Origin: JAFAYN01 sp963733105
GTDB lineage: Bacteria > Gemmatimonadota > Gemmatimonadetes > Longimicrobiales > Longimicrobiaceae
Direction of reading: 5' to 3'
Assembly: GCA_963733105.1 (NCBI GenBank)
Contig: CAVTCB010000010.1
Span: 310,001-374,000 of the forward strand
DNA: 64,000 nucleotides
Part shown: positions 56,867-64,000 of the stretch, one piece after another
Layout of the letters: each line of letters starts with the position of its first letter
Numbering within the stretch: the first letter of the stretch is position 1
Made by a program: the position numbers and the translations under genes
The notes under the pieces: model-generated
What the model saw: the letters and a program-made list of their open reading frames with translations, nothing else
Told to the model about the DNA's origin: nothing
Databases searched by the model: none

Positions 56867-58264
56867 TTGCCCATCGCCAGCATCAACCCCGCCACGGGGG
56901 AGACCCTCCGCACCTTCGACGCTCTCACCGAGGGGGAGCTCAAGGAGCGGCTGCGGCGCGCCGACGCCGCCTTCCAGGAGTACCGCCGCACCTCGCTCCG
57001 GCAGCGCATGGCGTGGATGACCCGCGCCGCCGAGGTGCTGGAGGCGGAGAAGGAGCACTGGGCGCGCATCATGACGCTGGAGATGGGGAAGCCGCTGAAG
57101 GCCGCCGTCGCGGAGGCGGAGAAGTGCGCCTGGGCGTGCCGCTACTACGCCGACCACGTCGAGCGCTTCCTGGCCGACGAGGTGGTGGCGACCGACGCCA
57201 CCCTCAGCTGGATCGCCTACCAGCCGCTCGGCCCCGTGCTGGCGGTGATGCCCTGGAACTTCCCCTTCTGGCAGGTCTTCCGCTTCGCCGCGCCCGCGCT
57301 CATGGCCGGGAACGTGGGGCTGCTGAAGCACGCCTCCAACGTTCCCCAGTGCGCCCTCGCCATCGAGGAGGTGTTCCGGCGCGCGGGGTTCCCGGAGGGG
57401 GCCTTCCAGGCGCTCCTGGTGGGCTCCGACGCGGTGGAGACCCTCATCGACGACCCGCGGGTGAAGGCGGCGACGCTCACCGGGAGCACTCCCGCGGGGC
57501 GGAGCGTGGCCTCCGCGGCCGGGCGCCGGCTCAAGAAGACGGTGCTGGAGCTGGGCGGGAGCGACCCCTTCGTGGTGATGCCGAGCGCCGACCTGGAGGC
57601 GGCGGCGCGGACCGCCGTGCAGGCGCGCACCATCAACGCCGGGCAGTCGTGCATCGCCGCCAAGCGCTTCATCGTCCACCAGGACGTGTACGACGAGTTC
57701 GAGCGCCTCTTCGTGGAGGGGATGCGCGCCCTCCGCGTCGGCGACCCCATGGACGCGGCCACCGAGGTGGGCCCCCTCGCCACCGAGGCCATCCGCGACG
57801 AGGTGCACGGCCAGGTGCGCCGCACCGTGGAGATGGGCGCCCGGGTGCTGACCGGCGGGAGCGTCCCGGACCGGCCGGGGTGGTACTACGAGCCCACCGT
57901 GCTCGCGGACGTGCCGGAGGGCTCCCCCGCGTACGGGGAGGAGGTGTTCGGCCCGGTGGCGGCGCTCTTCCGCGTCCCCGACGCCGGCGCGGCCATCCGC
58001 CTGGCCAACGACACCGTCTTCGGTCTGGGGAGCAGCGTCTGGACCCGCGACGAGCGGGAGCGACGCCGCTTCGTGGAGGAGATCGAGGCGGGGTGCGTGT
58101 TCGTCAACGCCATGGTGGCCTCCGACCCGCGCCTCCCCTTCGGCGGGGTCAAGGAGTCCGGATACGGGCGGGAGCTGTCCGCCTTCGGCATCCGCGAGTT
58201 CGTGAACGTCAAGACGGTGTACGCGAAGGACGCGGCGGGAACCCACCGGAGCGACACCGAGTAG
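56867..58264 (+). CDS. NAD(P)-dependent succinate-semialdehyde-type dehydrogenase
   Basis: About 465 residues of the ALDH family, the GabD/YneI type: INPATGETL at the start, MPWNFPFWQVFR, ELGGSDPFVV (catalytic Glu), GQSCIAAKR (catalytic Cys), EVFGPVAALF and PFGGVKESGYGRELS. It oxidises succinate semialdehyde or a related aldehyde. There is no ATG or GTG near. The TTG at 56867 lines up exactly with the usual Met of the family. It starts 15 bases after the CHAT gene stop, perhaps coincidental. Confidence 0.9.
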   Translation: MPIASINPATGETLRTFDALTEGELKERLRRADAAFQEYRRTSLRQRMAWMTRAAEVLEAEKEHWARIMTLEMGKPLKAAVAEAEKCAWACRYYADHVERFLADEVVATDATLSWIAYQPLGPVLAVMPWNFPFWQVFRFAAPALMAGNVGLLKHASNVPQCALAIEEVFRRAGFPEGAFQALLVGSDAVETLIDDPRVKAATLTGSTPAGRSVASAAGRRLKKTVLELGGSDPFVVMPSADLEAAARTAVQARTINAGQSCIAAKRFIVHQDVYDEFERLFVEGMRALRVGDPMDAATEVGPLATEAIRDEVHGQVRRTVEMGARVLTGGSVPDRPGWYYEPTVLADVPEGSPAYGEEVFGPVAALFRVPDAGAAIRLANDTVFGLGSSVWTRDERERRRFVEEIEAGCVFVNAMVASDPRLPFGGVKESGYGRELSAFGIREFVNVKTVYAKDAAGTHRSDTE

Positions 58265-58310
58265 GAGCGGGGTCCGGTCCCTCGCCCGCTTCCTCCACTC
58301 CCCGGCCGCC

Positions 58311-59573
58311 GTGCCCGTCTCCGACTCCTCCCGCGCCCTGCTGGCCTTCCACCGGGGCGCGGGGCTCCGCGTGGCGCTCCGCGCCAGCATCGTCGTGGTG
58401 TGCTCGCTGGTGTTCGTCTTCGGCTCCGCCCCGGAGATCCTGTACACCCTCTATCGCTTCGTCCTCGGCGTCGCCTCGGCGGCAGCCGGGCCGGACGCCC
58501 TGCGGGGGCTGGCGCTGGTGGGGCTGGGGCTCGCCGTCCCGGCGGCGGCGCGCGTCCGGCTGGGGACGGCGGGGTGGCTCCGCACCCTCCCCGCCTCGGG
58601 GGACGACCACCGCCGCGGCACCTGGGCCGCGCTCGCGCTGGCGCAGCTCCCGGTGCTGGTGGCGGGCGCCCTCTGCGCGGTGCTGACGGTGGCCGTGTAC
58701 CGCGCTCCGCTGGCGCCGGCCAAGCTGGCGGGGCTCCCCCTGGCGGTGGCCGCGACCTCCGCGGCGCTGGTGCCGTCGGCGCGCGGGTGGGCGGCGCGCC
58801 CCCTCGCGCTCGGCGCCGCCTTCCTGGCGACGCTGGGGACGGGGTGGGGCGTCGCCGGGGCGGTGCTGGGGCTCCTCCTGGCGGACCGCGCGGCGGGGCC
58901 GATCCGCCCGGAGCGCCGCCGGGCCCGCCGGCGCCTCCCCCTCCCCGTCCCCACGGAGCTGCTCGTGGTGGGGCGGGCGCTGGGGTGGCGGGCGGTGGCC
59001 GACGGCGCCCTCGCCGTGCTCCTCCCCCTGGCCGGCGCCTGGTTCTTCCGCGCCAACAACCCGCTCCCGCCGCAGACGGCGGCGCTGGCCGCCCGCGTGG
59101 GCGGGGCGGTGGCCGCGGCGTTCCTGGCCGCGGCGCTGGCGGGGGCACTCCTGCGGCGGAGGAACCCGTGGCCGTGGGCGCGGTCGCTCCCCTGGTCGGG
59201 GGCGCGTCGCGTGGCCGCGGACGCGGCGGCCCTGGCGCTCGCCGGGGCTCCGCTCCTGGCCGTGGTGGGGTGGATGGACCCGGCGGCGGTCCCGACGACG
59301 GGGCTCGCTCTGGGGGTGTCGGCGTGCGTTGCGGCCGGGGCGCTCCGCGGCGACCCGGAGCGGAAGACCGGCGCCGCGGGGGAGACGCTGCGGGTGGCGG
59401 TTCCCGCGGGGGTGGGGCTGGCCTTCTTCCCCGCGGCGTGGCCGCTGGGGGCGGCGCTCGCCGCCGCCGCGCTCCGGCTCGGGGGTCGGCGCGAGCGGGG
59501 GCAGCGGGTGTCGCGCTGGACGGAGCTGCACCACGGGAGCGCGGGCGACTCGGCCTGGCAGGGGGCGCCGTGA
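58311..59573 (+). CDS. polytopic membrane protein, ABC permease-like
   Basis: About 420 residues, eight to ten helices, very Ala/Leu/Gly-rich (VALRASIVVVCSLVFVF, LALAQLPVLVAGALCAVL, AVAAAFLAAALAGALL). No family motif is recognised, but its GTGA overlap with the ATPase downstream makes it the membrane part of an ABC system. The GTG at 58311 is the first suitable start. High-GC low-complexity makes the helix count uncertain. Confidence 0.72.
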   Translation: MPVSDSSRALLAFHRGAGLRVALRASIVVVCSLVFVFGSAPEILYTLYRFVLGVASAAAGPDALRGLALVGLGLAVPAAARVRLGTAGWLRTLPASGDDHRRGTWAALALAQLPVLVAGALCAVLTVAVYRAPLAPAKLAGLPLAVAATSAALVPSARGWAARPLALGAAFLATLGTGWGVAGAVLGLLLADRAAGPIRPERRRARRRLPLPVPTELLVVGRALGWRAVADGALAVLLPLAGAWFFRANNPLPPQTAALAARVGGAVAAAFLAAALAGALLRRRNPWPWARSLPWSGARRVAADAAALALAGAPLLAVVGWMDPAAVPTTGLALGVSACVAAGALRGDPERKTGAAGETLRVAVPAGVGLAFFPAAWPLGAALAAAALRLGGRRERGQRVSRWTELHHGSAGDSAWQGAP

Positions 59574-60289
59574 TCTCGCTGCGCGGGGTGCGCTACTCGT
59601 ACGGCCCGGGCGGCGCCGTGCTGGAGTGCCCGGAGCTGGACGTCGGCCCGGGGCTGACGCTGGTGCTGGGTCCCAACGGCGCGGGGAAGAGCACGCTGCT
59701 GCGGATGGTGGCGGGGGTGGAGCGGCCGGACCGGGGGACGGTGCGCGTGGCCGGGCACGACCTGTGGAGGGAGGAAGTGGCGGCGCGCGAGGTGCTGGCC
59801 TACGTCCCGGAGTACCCGGACTTCACCCCGTACGCCACGGTGGGGGAGGTGCTGCGCCTGGTGTGCCGGCTGCGGCGGCGCCCGGCGGGAGAGGGGGAGG
59901 AGGCGCTGGAGCGGGTGGGTCTGGCGGAGCTGCGGGACCGCTCGGTTCGCGAGCTGTCCATGGGGCAGCGGCGCCGCGCCCTGGTGGCCGCCGCGCTGGT
60001 GGGCGACCCGCGGGTGGTGGTGCTGGACGAGCCGCTGGAGACGATGGACCGCGGGATGCGCCGGCTGATCGTGGGGTGGGTGGAGAGGCTGTGCGGGGCA
60101 GGGCGGTGCGTGCTGGTGGCCACGCACGAGACGGAGCCGTTCGCGGGGCTGGCGAGCCGGGTGCTGCTGGTGTCGGGGGGGCGTCCGCTCCTGGTGGACC
60201 CGCTGGGGGAGGAGGACCGTGCGCGGATCGCGGACCCGGAGGCGTTCATCGGGGCCGTGGAGGCCCGCGGGGCTACGCCGCCGTCCTGA
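59570..60289 (+). CDS. ABC transporter ATP-binding protein
   Basis: About 239 residues. Walker A GPNGAGKST, the signature-position sequence RELSMGQRRR (LSMGQ), Walker B VVVLDEPLETMD and the H-loop ATHE are present. It is short and lacks an extra C-terminal domain. With the preceding membrane protein it makes a two-gene exporter of unknown substrate. Confidence 0.88.
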   Translation: MISLRGVRYSYGPGGAVLECPELDVGPGLTLVLGPNGAGKSTLLRMVAGVERPDRGTVRVAGHDLWREEVAAREVLAYVPEYPDFTPYATVGEVLRLVCRLRRRPAGEGEEALERVGLAELRDRSVRELSMGQRRRALVAAALVGDPRVVVLDEPLETMDRGMRRLIVGWVERLCGAGRCVLVATHETEPFAGLASRVLLVSGGRPLLVDPLGEEDRARIADPEAFIGAVEARGATPPS

Positions 60290-60580
60290 CGGGCGCGAGC
60301 GAGGAACGAGGTGCCGCCAGCTCGCGCCGGAGGGCGTCCACCCGCCGCGCGAGGGCCTCGTATCGCGAGCGGTCGCGGAGGAACGCCTCGCGCTCCCGCC
60401 TGAGCCGCTCGTCGCGGCTGGCGAGCAGCGTGTAGAGCAGGCTCTCGGCGCTGTCTCCCTTCAGGGTCTCCACGTCGCGGCCCGCGGCGCGCAGCTCGGC
60501 CTCCAGCCGGGCGAGCGCGCCCTCGGCCGCCCGCAGCTCCTCCCGCAGGCCCTCTTCGCGTCGAATCGATCCGTGTCCAT
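60273..60580 (-). CDS. small coiled-coil protein (frameshifted)
   Basis: About 102 residues after adding one lost base near 60556. It begins MDTDRFDA, continues GLREELRAAEGALARLEAELRAAGRDVETLKGDS, and ends in a second helical part (LASRDERLRREREAFLRDRSRYEALARRVDALRREL). The whole looks like one long coiled coil. Its 3' end overlaps the ABC ATPase end (60273-60289) on the other strand. Not recognised. Confidence 0.5.
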
Positions 60581-60706
60581 GTCGATGCCCCGTCCCGTGT
60601 GAGTCGGCCGCCCGGGGGTATACGGACGGCCGGCGGCGGGGTTTCAGCGGAGGTGACGCGGCCTACTGCGGCAACCGAGTGTCAGGACTGTGGGAGCGGG
60701 CTGACT

Positions 60707-61195
60707 CTACATCCCTGTCGCCGTGGAGTCACTCGGCACCCGACCGCCTCCGCCGAACCAGCCAGTACCCTTGTGGCTCTGCGCCCCTGCGGACACGGTG
60801 TCGATGGCTGTGCGACCGCCGCCACCTAACCAGCCAAGGCCGCGGTGGCTCGGCGCCTCTGTGCGACCACCGCCACCCATCCAACCTGTGCCCTGCTGGC
60901 TCTGGGCCCCTGCAGACACAGTGTCGATAGGTGTGCGACCGCCGCCACCCATCCAGCCAATGCCGCGGTGGCTCAGCGCCTCGGTGCGACCGCCGCCGCC
61001 TATCCAGCCCGTACCTAGGCTGGACGAGGTGGTGTCCTCTGGTACACGACCGCCGCCGCCCACCCAGCCAAGACCGTGGTGGCTCGGTGCCTCGGGGGTG
61101 GCCCAACCAGGCGTGGTCGGCGTATCAGAAGCGCAGCCGGACCCGAGCAGAGTGAAGATGAGAGCGAAGGCGAGAGGAAGCTTCGGGGTGCGCAT
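60707..61195 (-). CDS. lipoprotein with six GW-x-GGGGR repeats
   Basis: A 162-residue intact protein. The signal peptide ends in a lipobox (LLGSGC). After about 12 residues the mature part is six copies of the unit GxGWxGGGGR (x = V, I, M, M, L, F) separated by Ser/Thr-rich spacers such as TEAPSHR and DTVSAGAQS. Spacers come in two alternating types, so a larger repeat of about 44 residues is visible (RTEAxSHRGxGW...GAQSxxGTGW). Exported, probably outer-membrane attached. Function unknown; a repeat adhesin, matrix protein or modified peptide precursor are all possible. Confidence 0.72.
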   Translation of the reverse strand: MRTPKLPLAFALIFTLLGSGCASDTPTTPGWATPEAPSHHGLGWVGGGGRVPEDTTSSSLGTGWIGGGGRTEALSHRGIGWMGGGGRTPIDTVSAGAQSQQGTGWMGGGGRTEAPSHRGLGWLGGGGRTAIDTVSAGAQSHKGTGWFGGGGRVPSDSTATGM

Positions 61196-61241
61196 GGGCT
61201 GCTCCTGTGGCGGAGTGGAAGGGTTCCACCGGCGTATAGCA

Positions 61242-61270
61242 AGCTATCGGGCGCTTGTTCTACTAGTCAA
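61242..61270 (-). promoter_or_regulatory. candidate promoter of the repeat lipoprotein
   Basis: On the minus strand TTGACT (61265-61270) is followed after 17 bases by ATAGCT (61242-61247), about 45 bases before the ATG. The surrounding bases 61250-61290 are unusually AT-rich. The -10 match is modest. Confidence 0.4.
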
Positions 61271-61417
61271 TAAATTTGTCTTGAAAAGCTCTGATCACGA
61301 TCGTTGCCGAATGTAGCGCGTCTTTCTCTCCCGGCCGTTCCCCCTCCGCCGCCGGGCGCGTATCTTCCTGCACCGACGCACCCGCGCGGCACCCGCAACA
61401 TCCGGCAGGAGATCACG

Positions 61418-61984
61418 ATGGCGGTCGAGTCCACCATGCTCCCCCTGGGCACCGAGGCACCGGGCTTCTCCCTCCCCGACACCGACGGGCGCACCGTTGC
61501 CCTGGACGACTTCCGGGGCGCCCCCGCGCTCCTGGTGGTCTTCCTGTGCAACCACTGCCCGTACGTGAAGCACCTGCGCGCGGCCATCGCCGACGTGGCT
61601 CGGCGCTACGCCGACAAGGGAGTGGCGACGGTGGGGATCAGCTCCAACGACCCGGAGCAGTACCCGGAGGACTCCCCCGAGGCCATGGCCCGGGAGAAGG
61701 AGGAGGCCGGCTACCCCTTCCCCTACCTGTACGACGCGTCGCAGGAGGTGGCCAGGGCGTACCGGGCCGCCTGCACCCCCGACTTCTTCCTCTTCGACGG
61801 GGAGCGCCGGCTGGTGTACCGCGGGCAGTTCGACGCCTCCCGCCCGCGCAACGACGTCCCCGTCACCGGGCAGGACCTGCGCGCCGCCCTGGACGCCGTG
61901 CTGGAGGGCCGCGCCGTCCCCTCCGAGCAGGTCCCCAGCATCGGCTGCGGGATCAAGTGGCGGCCGGGGAACAGTCCCGGGTAG
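61418..61984 (+). CDS. thioredoxin-fold peroxiredoxin-like protein
   Basis: About 188 residues of the AhpC/TSA group: GTEAPGFSLPDTDGRTVALDDFRG, then VFLCNHCPYVKHL with a CxxC pair, then PDFFLFDGERRLVYRGQFD. It resembles TlpA/ResA-like cytoplasmic redoxins that reduce peroxides or disulfides. AGGAG precedes the ATG at 61418. No signal peptide. Single gene. Confidence 0.85.
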   Translation: MAVESTMLPLGTEAPGFSLPDTDGRTVALDDFRGAPALLVVFLCNHCPYVKHLRAAIADVARRYADKGVATVGISSNDPEQYPEDSPEAMAREKEEAGYPFPYLYDASQEVARAYRAACTPDFFLFDGERRLVYRGQFDASRPRNDVPVTGQDLRAALDAVLEGRAVPSEQVPSIGCGIKWRPGNSPG

Positions 61985-62127
61985 GCCCGGCTTCGCGGAG
62001 TGGTGGAGCCGCGCCGACGCGTCCTTGGCGCGGGAGGGGGCAAAATTTACTTGCCAGAGGCTCCCCCGCCCCTCAACTTTGCACGTGCGCCGGCCGGCGC
62101 GACCCGTCCCCACCACCCGGGAGCCGA

Positions 62128-62409
62128 ATGCCGGAGCCCCCCGGTCCGCACCCCACGCCCCCTCCCGCGGACGCCGCGGTGGAGGCCATGCAGTCCGCCC
62201 ACGGCCCCGAGGCCGCCGCCGACCCGTACCGCGGGCTCTACGTCTCGCGGTGGGACCGGCTGCGCGACCTGCTCACCACCAGCCCCACGCGCGGACACGC
62301 GCAGAAGGTGCTCGACCCCGCGGCCGCCATGGGCGCCATCGTGGGGAAGGCGCTCGCCCCGCTGGCCAAGGGGCGCGGCAGGATCCCGGTGATGGTGCTT
62401 CTCCAGTAG
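62128..62409 (+). CDS. small hypothetical protein
   Basis: A 93-residue protein with a Pro-rich N-terminus, then YRGLYVSRWDRLRDLLTTSPTRGHA and a hydrophobic AAAMGAIVGKALAPLAKG stretch that could be one helix. GGGAGC lies upstream. Not recognised. Confidence 0.5.
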   Translation: MPEPPGPHPTPPPADAAVEAMQSAHGPEAAADPYRGLYVSRWDRLRDLLTTSPTRGHAQKVLDPAAAMGAIVGKALAPLAKGRGRIPVMVLLQ

Positions 62410-62455
62410 GCCCGGGAAGCGGGCACACGGACGAACCCCGAGAGAAGAGGTGCAC

Positions 62456-62650
62456 GTGCAGGAACAGATCACGGAACGGCTGAACGAGCTGAAGCAGGAG
62501 TACGCACGCGGGCAGATGCGCCTGCAGGAGCTGGACATCCAGCAGGCGGGGCTGCGCGAGACCCTGCTCCGCATCAGCGGGGCCATCCAGGTGCTGGAGG
62601 AGATGCTCCCGGAGGGGGGGAAGGAGGGCGGCGGCGAGGAGCCCTCCTAG
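62456..62650 (+). CDS. small coiled-coil protein
   Basis: About 64 residues, nearly all helical with heptads (ITERLNELKQEYARGQMRLQELD, LRETLLRISGAIQVLEEML), ending in a Gly/Glu-rich tail. GAGG lies 5 bases before the GTG at 62456; another GTG at 62450 is possible. Probably an oligomeric regulator or structural peptide. Confidence 0.6.
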   Translation: MQEQITERLNELKQEYARGQMRLQELDIQQAGLRETLLRISGAIQVLEEMLPEGGKEGGGEEPS

Positions 62651-62668
62651 CCGCCCAGGAAGATCGTG

Positions 62669-62709
62669 GCGGCCCTCCCGGCGGGATCTTTCCTGCCGGG
62701 ACGGGCCGC
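62669..62709 (+). terminator. hairpin after the coiled-coil gene
   Basis: GCGGCCC outer and CCGGC inner stems pair with GCCGG and GGGCCGC, followed by CCCTTTACC. It lies 19 bases after the small gene and before the nitroreductase, and may end the upstream transcript. Confidence 0.55.
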
Positions 62710-62733
62710 ATCCCTTTACCCCCGCCCGGAACG

Positions 62734-63327
62734 ATGAGCGACCGCCTCGCGGAAACCTCGGTCCCCGTCCTCCCGGCCATTGCCGGCCGCTGGAGCCCCT
62801 CGCGCTTCCACCCGGAGCGCGCGCCCACGCGCGAGGAGCTGCTGGCGCTCCTGGAAGCGGCCCGCTGGGCCCCCTCTTCCGGGAACGAGCAGCCCTGGCG
62901 CTTCCTGGTGGTCCCCCGCGGGCACCCCCGCCGCGAGGCCGTGGAGGCCGCGCTCACCCCCGGGAACGCCTGGGCGAAGCGGGCGCCGGTGCTCCTGGTC
63001 ACCGCGGCCGCCGAGACGCGCGCCAAGAACGGCGCCCCCAACGCCTGGGCCGAGCACGACCTGGGGATCGCCACCGGCTTCCTCCTGGTGCAGGCCGCCG
63101 CCCTGGGGGTGGCGACGCACCCCATGGGCGGGTGGAGCCCCGACGCCCTCCGCGCCGCCGTGGCGCTCCCCGACGGCTATCACCCCATGGCCGTGATCGC
63201 CGTGGGGCACCACGACCCGGAGCTGCGCGACGAGGCGCTGGAGACCCGGGAGGCCCGCCCCCGCGCGCGCCGGCCGCTGGGCGAGGTGGCCTTCCTGGGC
63301 GGCTTCGGCGAGGAGCCGGCGGGGTGA
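62734..63327 (+). CDS. nitroreductase-family flavoprotein
   Basis: About 197 residues of the FMN nitroreductase fold: RWSPSRFHPERAPTREEL, ARWAPSSGNEQPWRFLVV (FMN-binding), WAEHDLGIATGFLLVQAAALG and AVIAVGHHDPEL. It would reduce nitro or quinone compounds with NAD(P)H. Its stop overlaps the methyltransferase start (GTGA). Confidence 0.88.
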   Translation: MSDRLAETSVPVLPAIAGRWSPSRFHPERAPTREELLALLEAARWAPSSGNEQPWRFLVVPRGHPRREAVEAALTPGNAWAKRAPVLLVTAAAETRAKNGAPNAWAEHDLGIATGFLLVQAAALGVATHPMGGWSPDALRAAVALPDGYHPMAVIAVGHHDPELRDEALETREARPRARRPLGEVAFLGGFGEEPAG

Positions 63328-64000
63328 GCACGGACCCGGAAGGGGCGCTGCGGGCGAGCTGGGACCGCAACGCCGGCGCCTGGACCGAAGCGGTGCGCGG
63401 GGGCCGCATCCCCTCCCGCGCCGCGGGGACCGACGCCGCCATCCTGGCCGCCGTGGCGCGCGGCCCCGGGCGCAGGGTGCTGGACGTGGGGTGCGGCGAG
63501 GGGTGGCTGACCCGCGCGCTGGCGGAGCGGGGCTTCGAGGTGACGGGGATCGACGGGAGCGAGGAGCTGGTGCGGCGCGCCGCGGAGCGCGGGGGCGACT
63601 TCCGCGTCCTCCGCTACGAGGACGCCGCCGCCGACCCGGCGCGGCTGGGCGGCCCCTGGGACGCCGTGGTCTGCAACTTCGCGCTGCTGGGGGAGGAGGT
63701 CGCGCCGCTGCTGCGTGCGCTGAGCGCCGCGCTCGCGCCGGGGGGGCGCGTGCTGGTGCAGACGCTGCACCCCTTCACCGCCTGCGGCGACGGCGCGTAC
63801 CGCGACGCGTGGCGCACCGAGGACTTCGCCGGCTTCGCCCACCCCTTCCCCGCCCGCATGCCCTGGTACTTCCGCACCGTGGCGTCGTGGCTGGCCGCGG
63901 CGCGGGAGGCCGGGCTGGCTCCCTCCCTCGTGGAGGAGCCGCTCCACCCGGAGACCGGACGCCCCCTCTCCCTCCTCCTGGAGCTGCGGCCGGGAGGCGT
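63324..64000 (+). CDS. SAM-dependent methyltransferase (3' end outside window)
   Basis: The first 225 residues of a class I methyltransferase: RASWDRNAGAWTEAVR, the SAM motif RVLDVGCGEGWLTRALAERG and acidic loop TGIDGSEELV, then WDAVVCNFALLGE and LHPFTACGDGAYRD. It starts at a GTG overlapping the preceding stop and runs off the window end. The acceptor (quinone or small molecule) is not visible. Confidence 0.85.
   Translation, partial: MSTDPEGALRASWDRNAGAWTEAVRGGRIPSRAAGTDAAILAAVARGPGRRVLDVGCGEGWLTRALAERGFEVTGIDGSEELVRRAAERGGDFRVLRYEDAAADPARLGGPWDAVVCNFALLGEEVAPLLRALSAALAPGGRVLVQTLHPFTACGDGAYRDAWRTEDFAGFAHPFPARMPWYFRTVASWLAAAREAGLAPSLVEEPLHPETGRPLSLLLELRPGG

Noticed and set aside
60219..60602. 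Plus-strand frame after the ABC ATPase
   Set aside because: Antisense of the coiled-coil gene, with no ribosome site or motif.

Overview
The window is about 64 kb of very GC-rich bacterial chromosome. It has dense operons, many GTG and TTG starts, and frequent 4-base stop/start overlaps. Gene content and the style of the small secreted proteins suggest a Gemmatimonadota, Longimicrobium-like soil bacterium. That placement is an inference; no rRNA or other marker gene is present to confirm it.

Layout. 0-4.5 kb: a PGRP/amidase-fold protein, a PLP amino-acid decarboxylase and a GH15 glucosidase. 4.5-7.9 kb: a redox two-component module (response regulator fused to a thioredoxin-reductase-like flavoprotein, a cNMP-binding histidine kinase, and a UBP-type zinc-finger protein). 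7.9-11.4 kb: an alkaline-phosphatase-superfamily enzyme followed by two tandem MNT/HEPN toxin-antitoxin pairs. The second pair carries a copied piece of the phosphatase 3' end. 11.4-16.4 kb (minus): acyltransferase, DksA-like protein, amino-acid dehydrogenase, two XdhC-type proteins, a beta-carbonic anhydrase and a MocA-like nucleotidyltransferase. 16.6-17.3 kb: an AbrB/Doc toxin-antitoxin pair under an AT-rich palindrome. 17.4-33 kb: two ABC export loci, a PAP2 phosphatase, hydrolases, a DUF418 membrane protein, glycerate kinase with a hydroxyacid dehydrogenase, an outer-membrane protein and a beta-propeller lipoprotein. 33-40.5 kb: a giant NAD-glutamate dehydrogenase and an S9 peptidase.

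40.5-50.8 kb is an accessory island and the most interesting part. It encodes membrane proteins, a tubulin/FtsZ-like GTPase, a MotA/ZorA-like channel protein, a MotB/ZorB-like OmpA-domain protein and a large protein with a degenerate kinase-like domain. The genes are translationally coupled. The island resembles the proton-channel half of Zorya, but here it is paired with a tubulin-like GTPase and not with ZorC/D. Lower-GC debris interrupts it at 40.5-41.77 kb and 44.74-45.86 kb. 50.8-64 kb: RluB-type pseudouridine synthase, a cation/proton antiporter, a CHAT-STAND-TPR protein, a semialdehyde dehydrogenase, an ABC pair, a lipoprotein with six GW-x-GGGGR repeats, a thioredoxin-like protein, a nitroreductase and a truncated methyltransferase.

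Two features cut across the window. First, a family of dispersed intergenic hairpins has a constant frame (GAGC, variable stem, AAACNGC loop, complementary stem, TCTC). At least nine hairpins occur at five loci, with compensatory stem changes. Second, about sixteen single-base frameshifts lie in otherwise well-conserved genes, mostly one extra base. They suggest either assembly indels or widespread decay, so affected genes are given here as their reconstructed extents.
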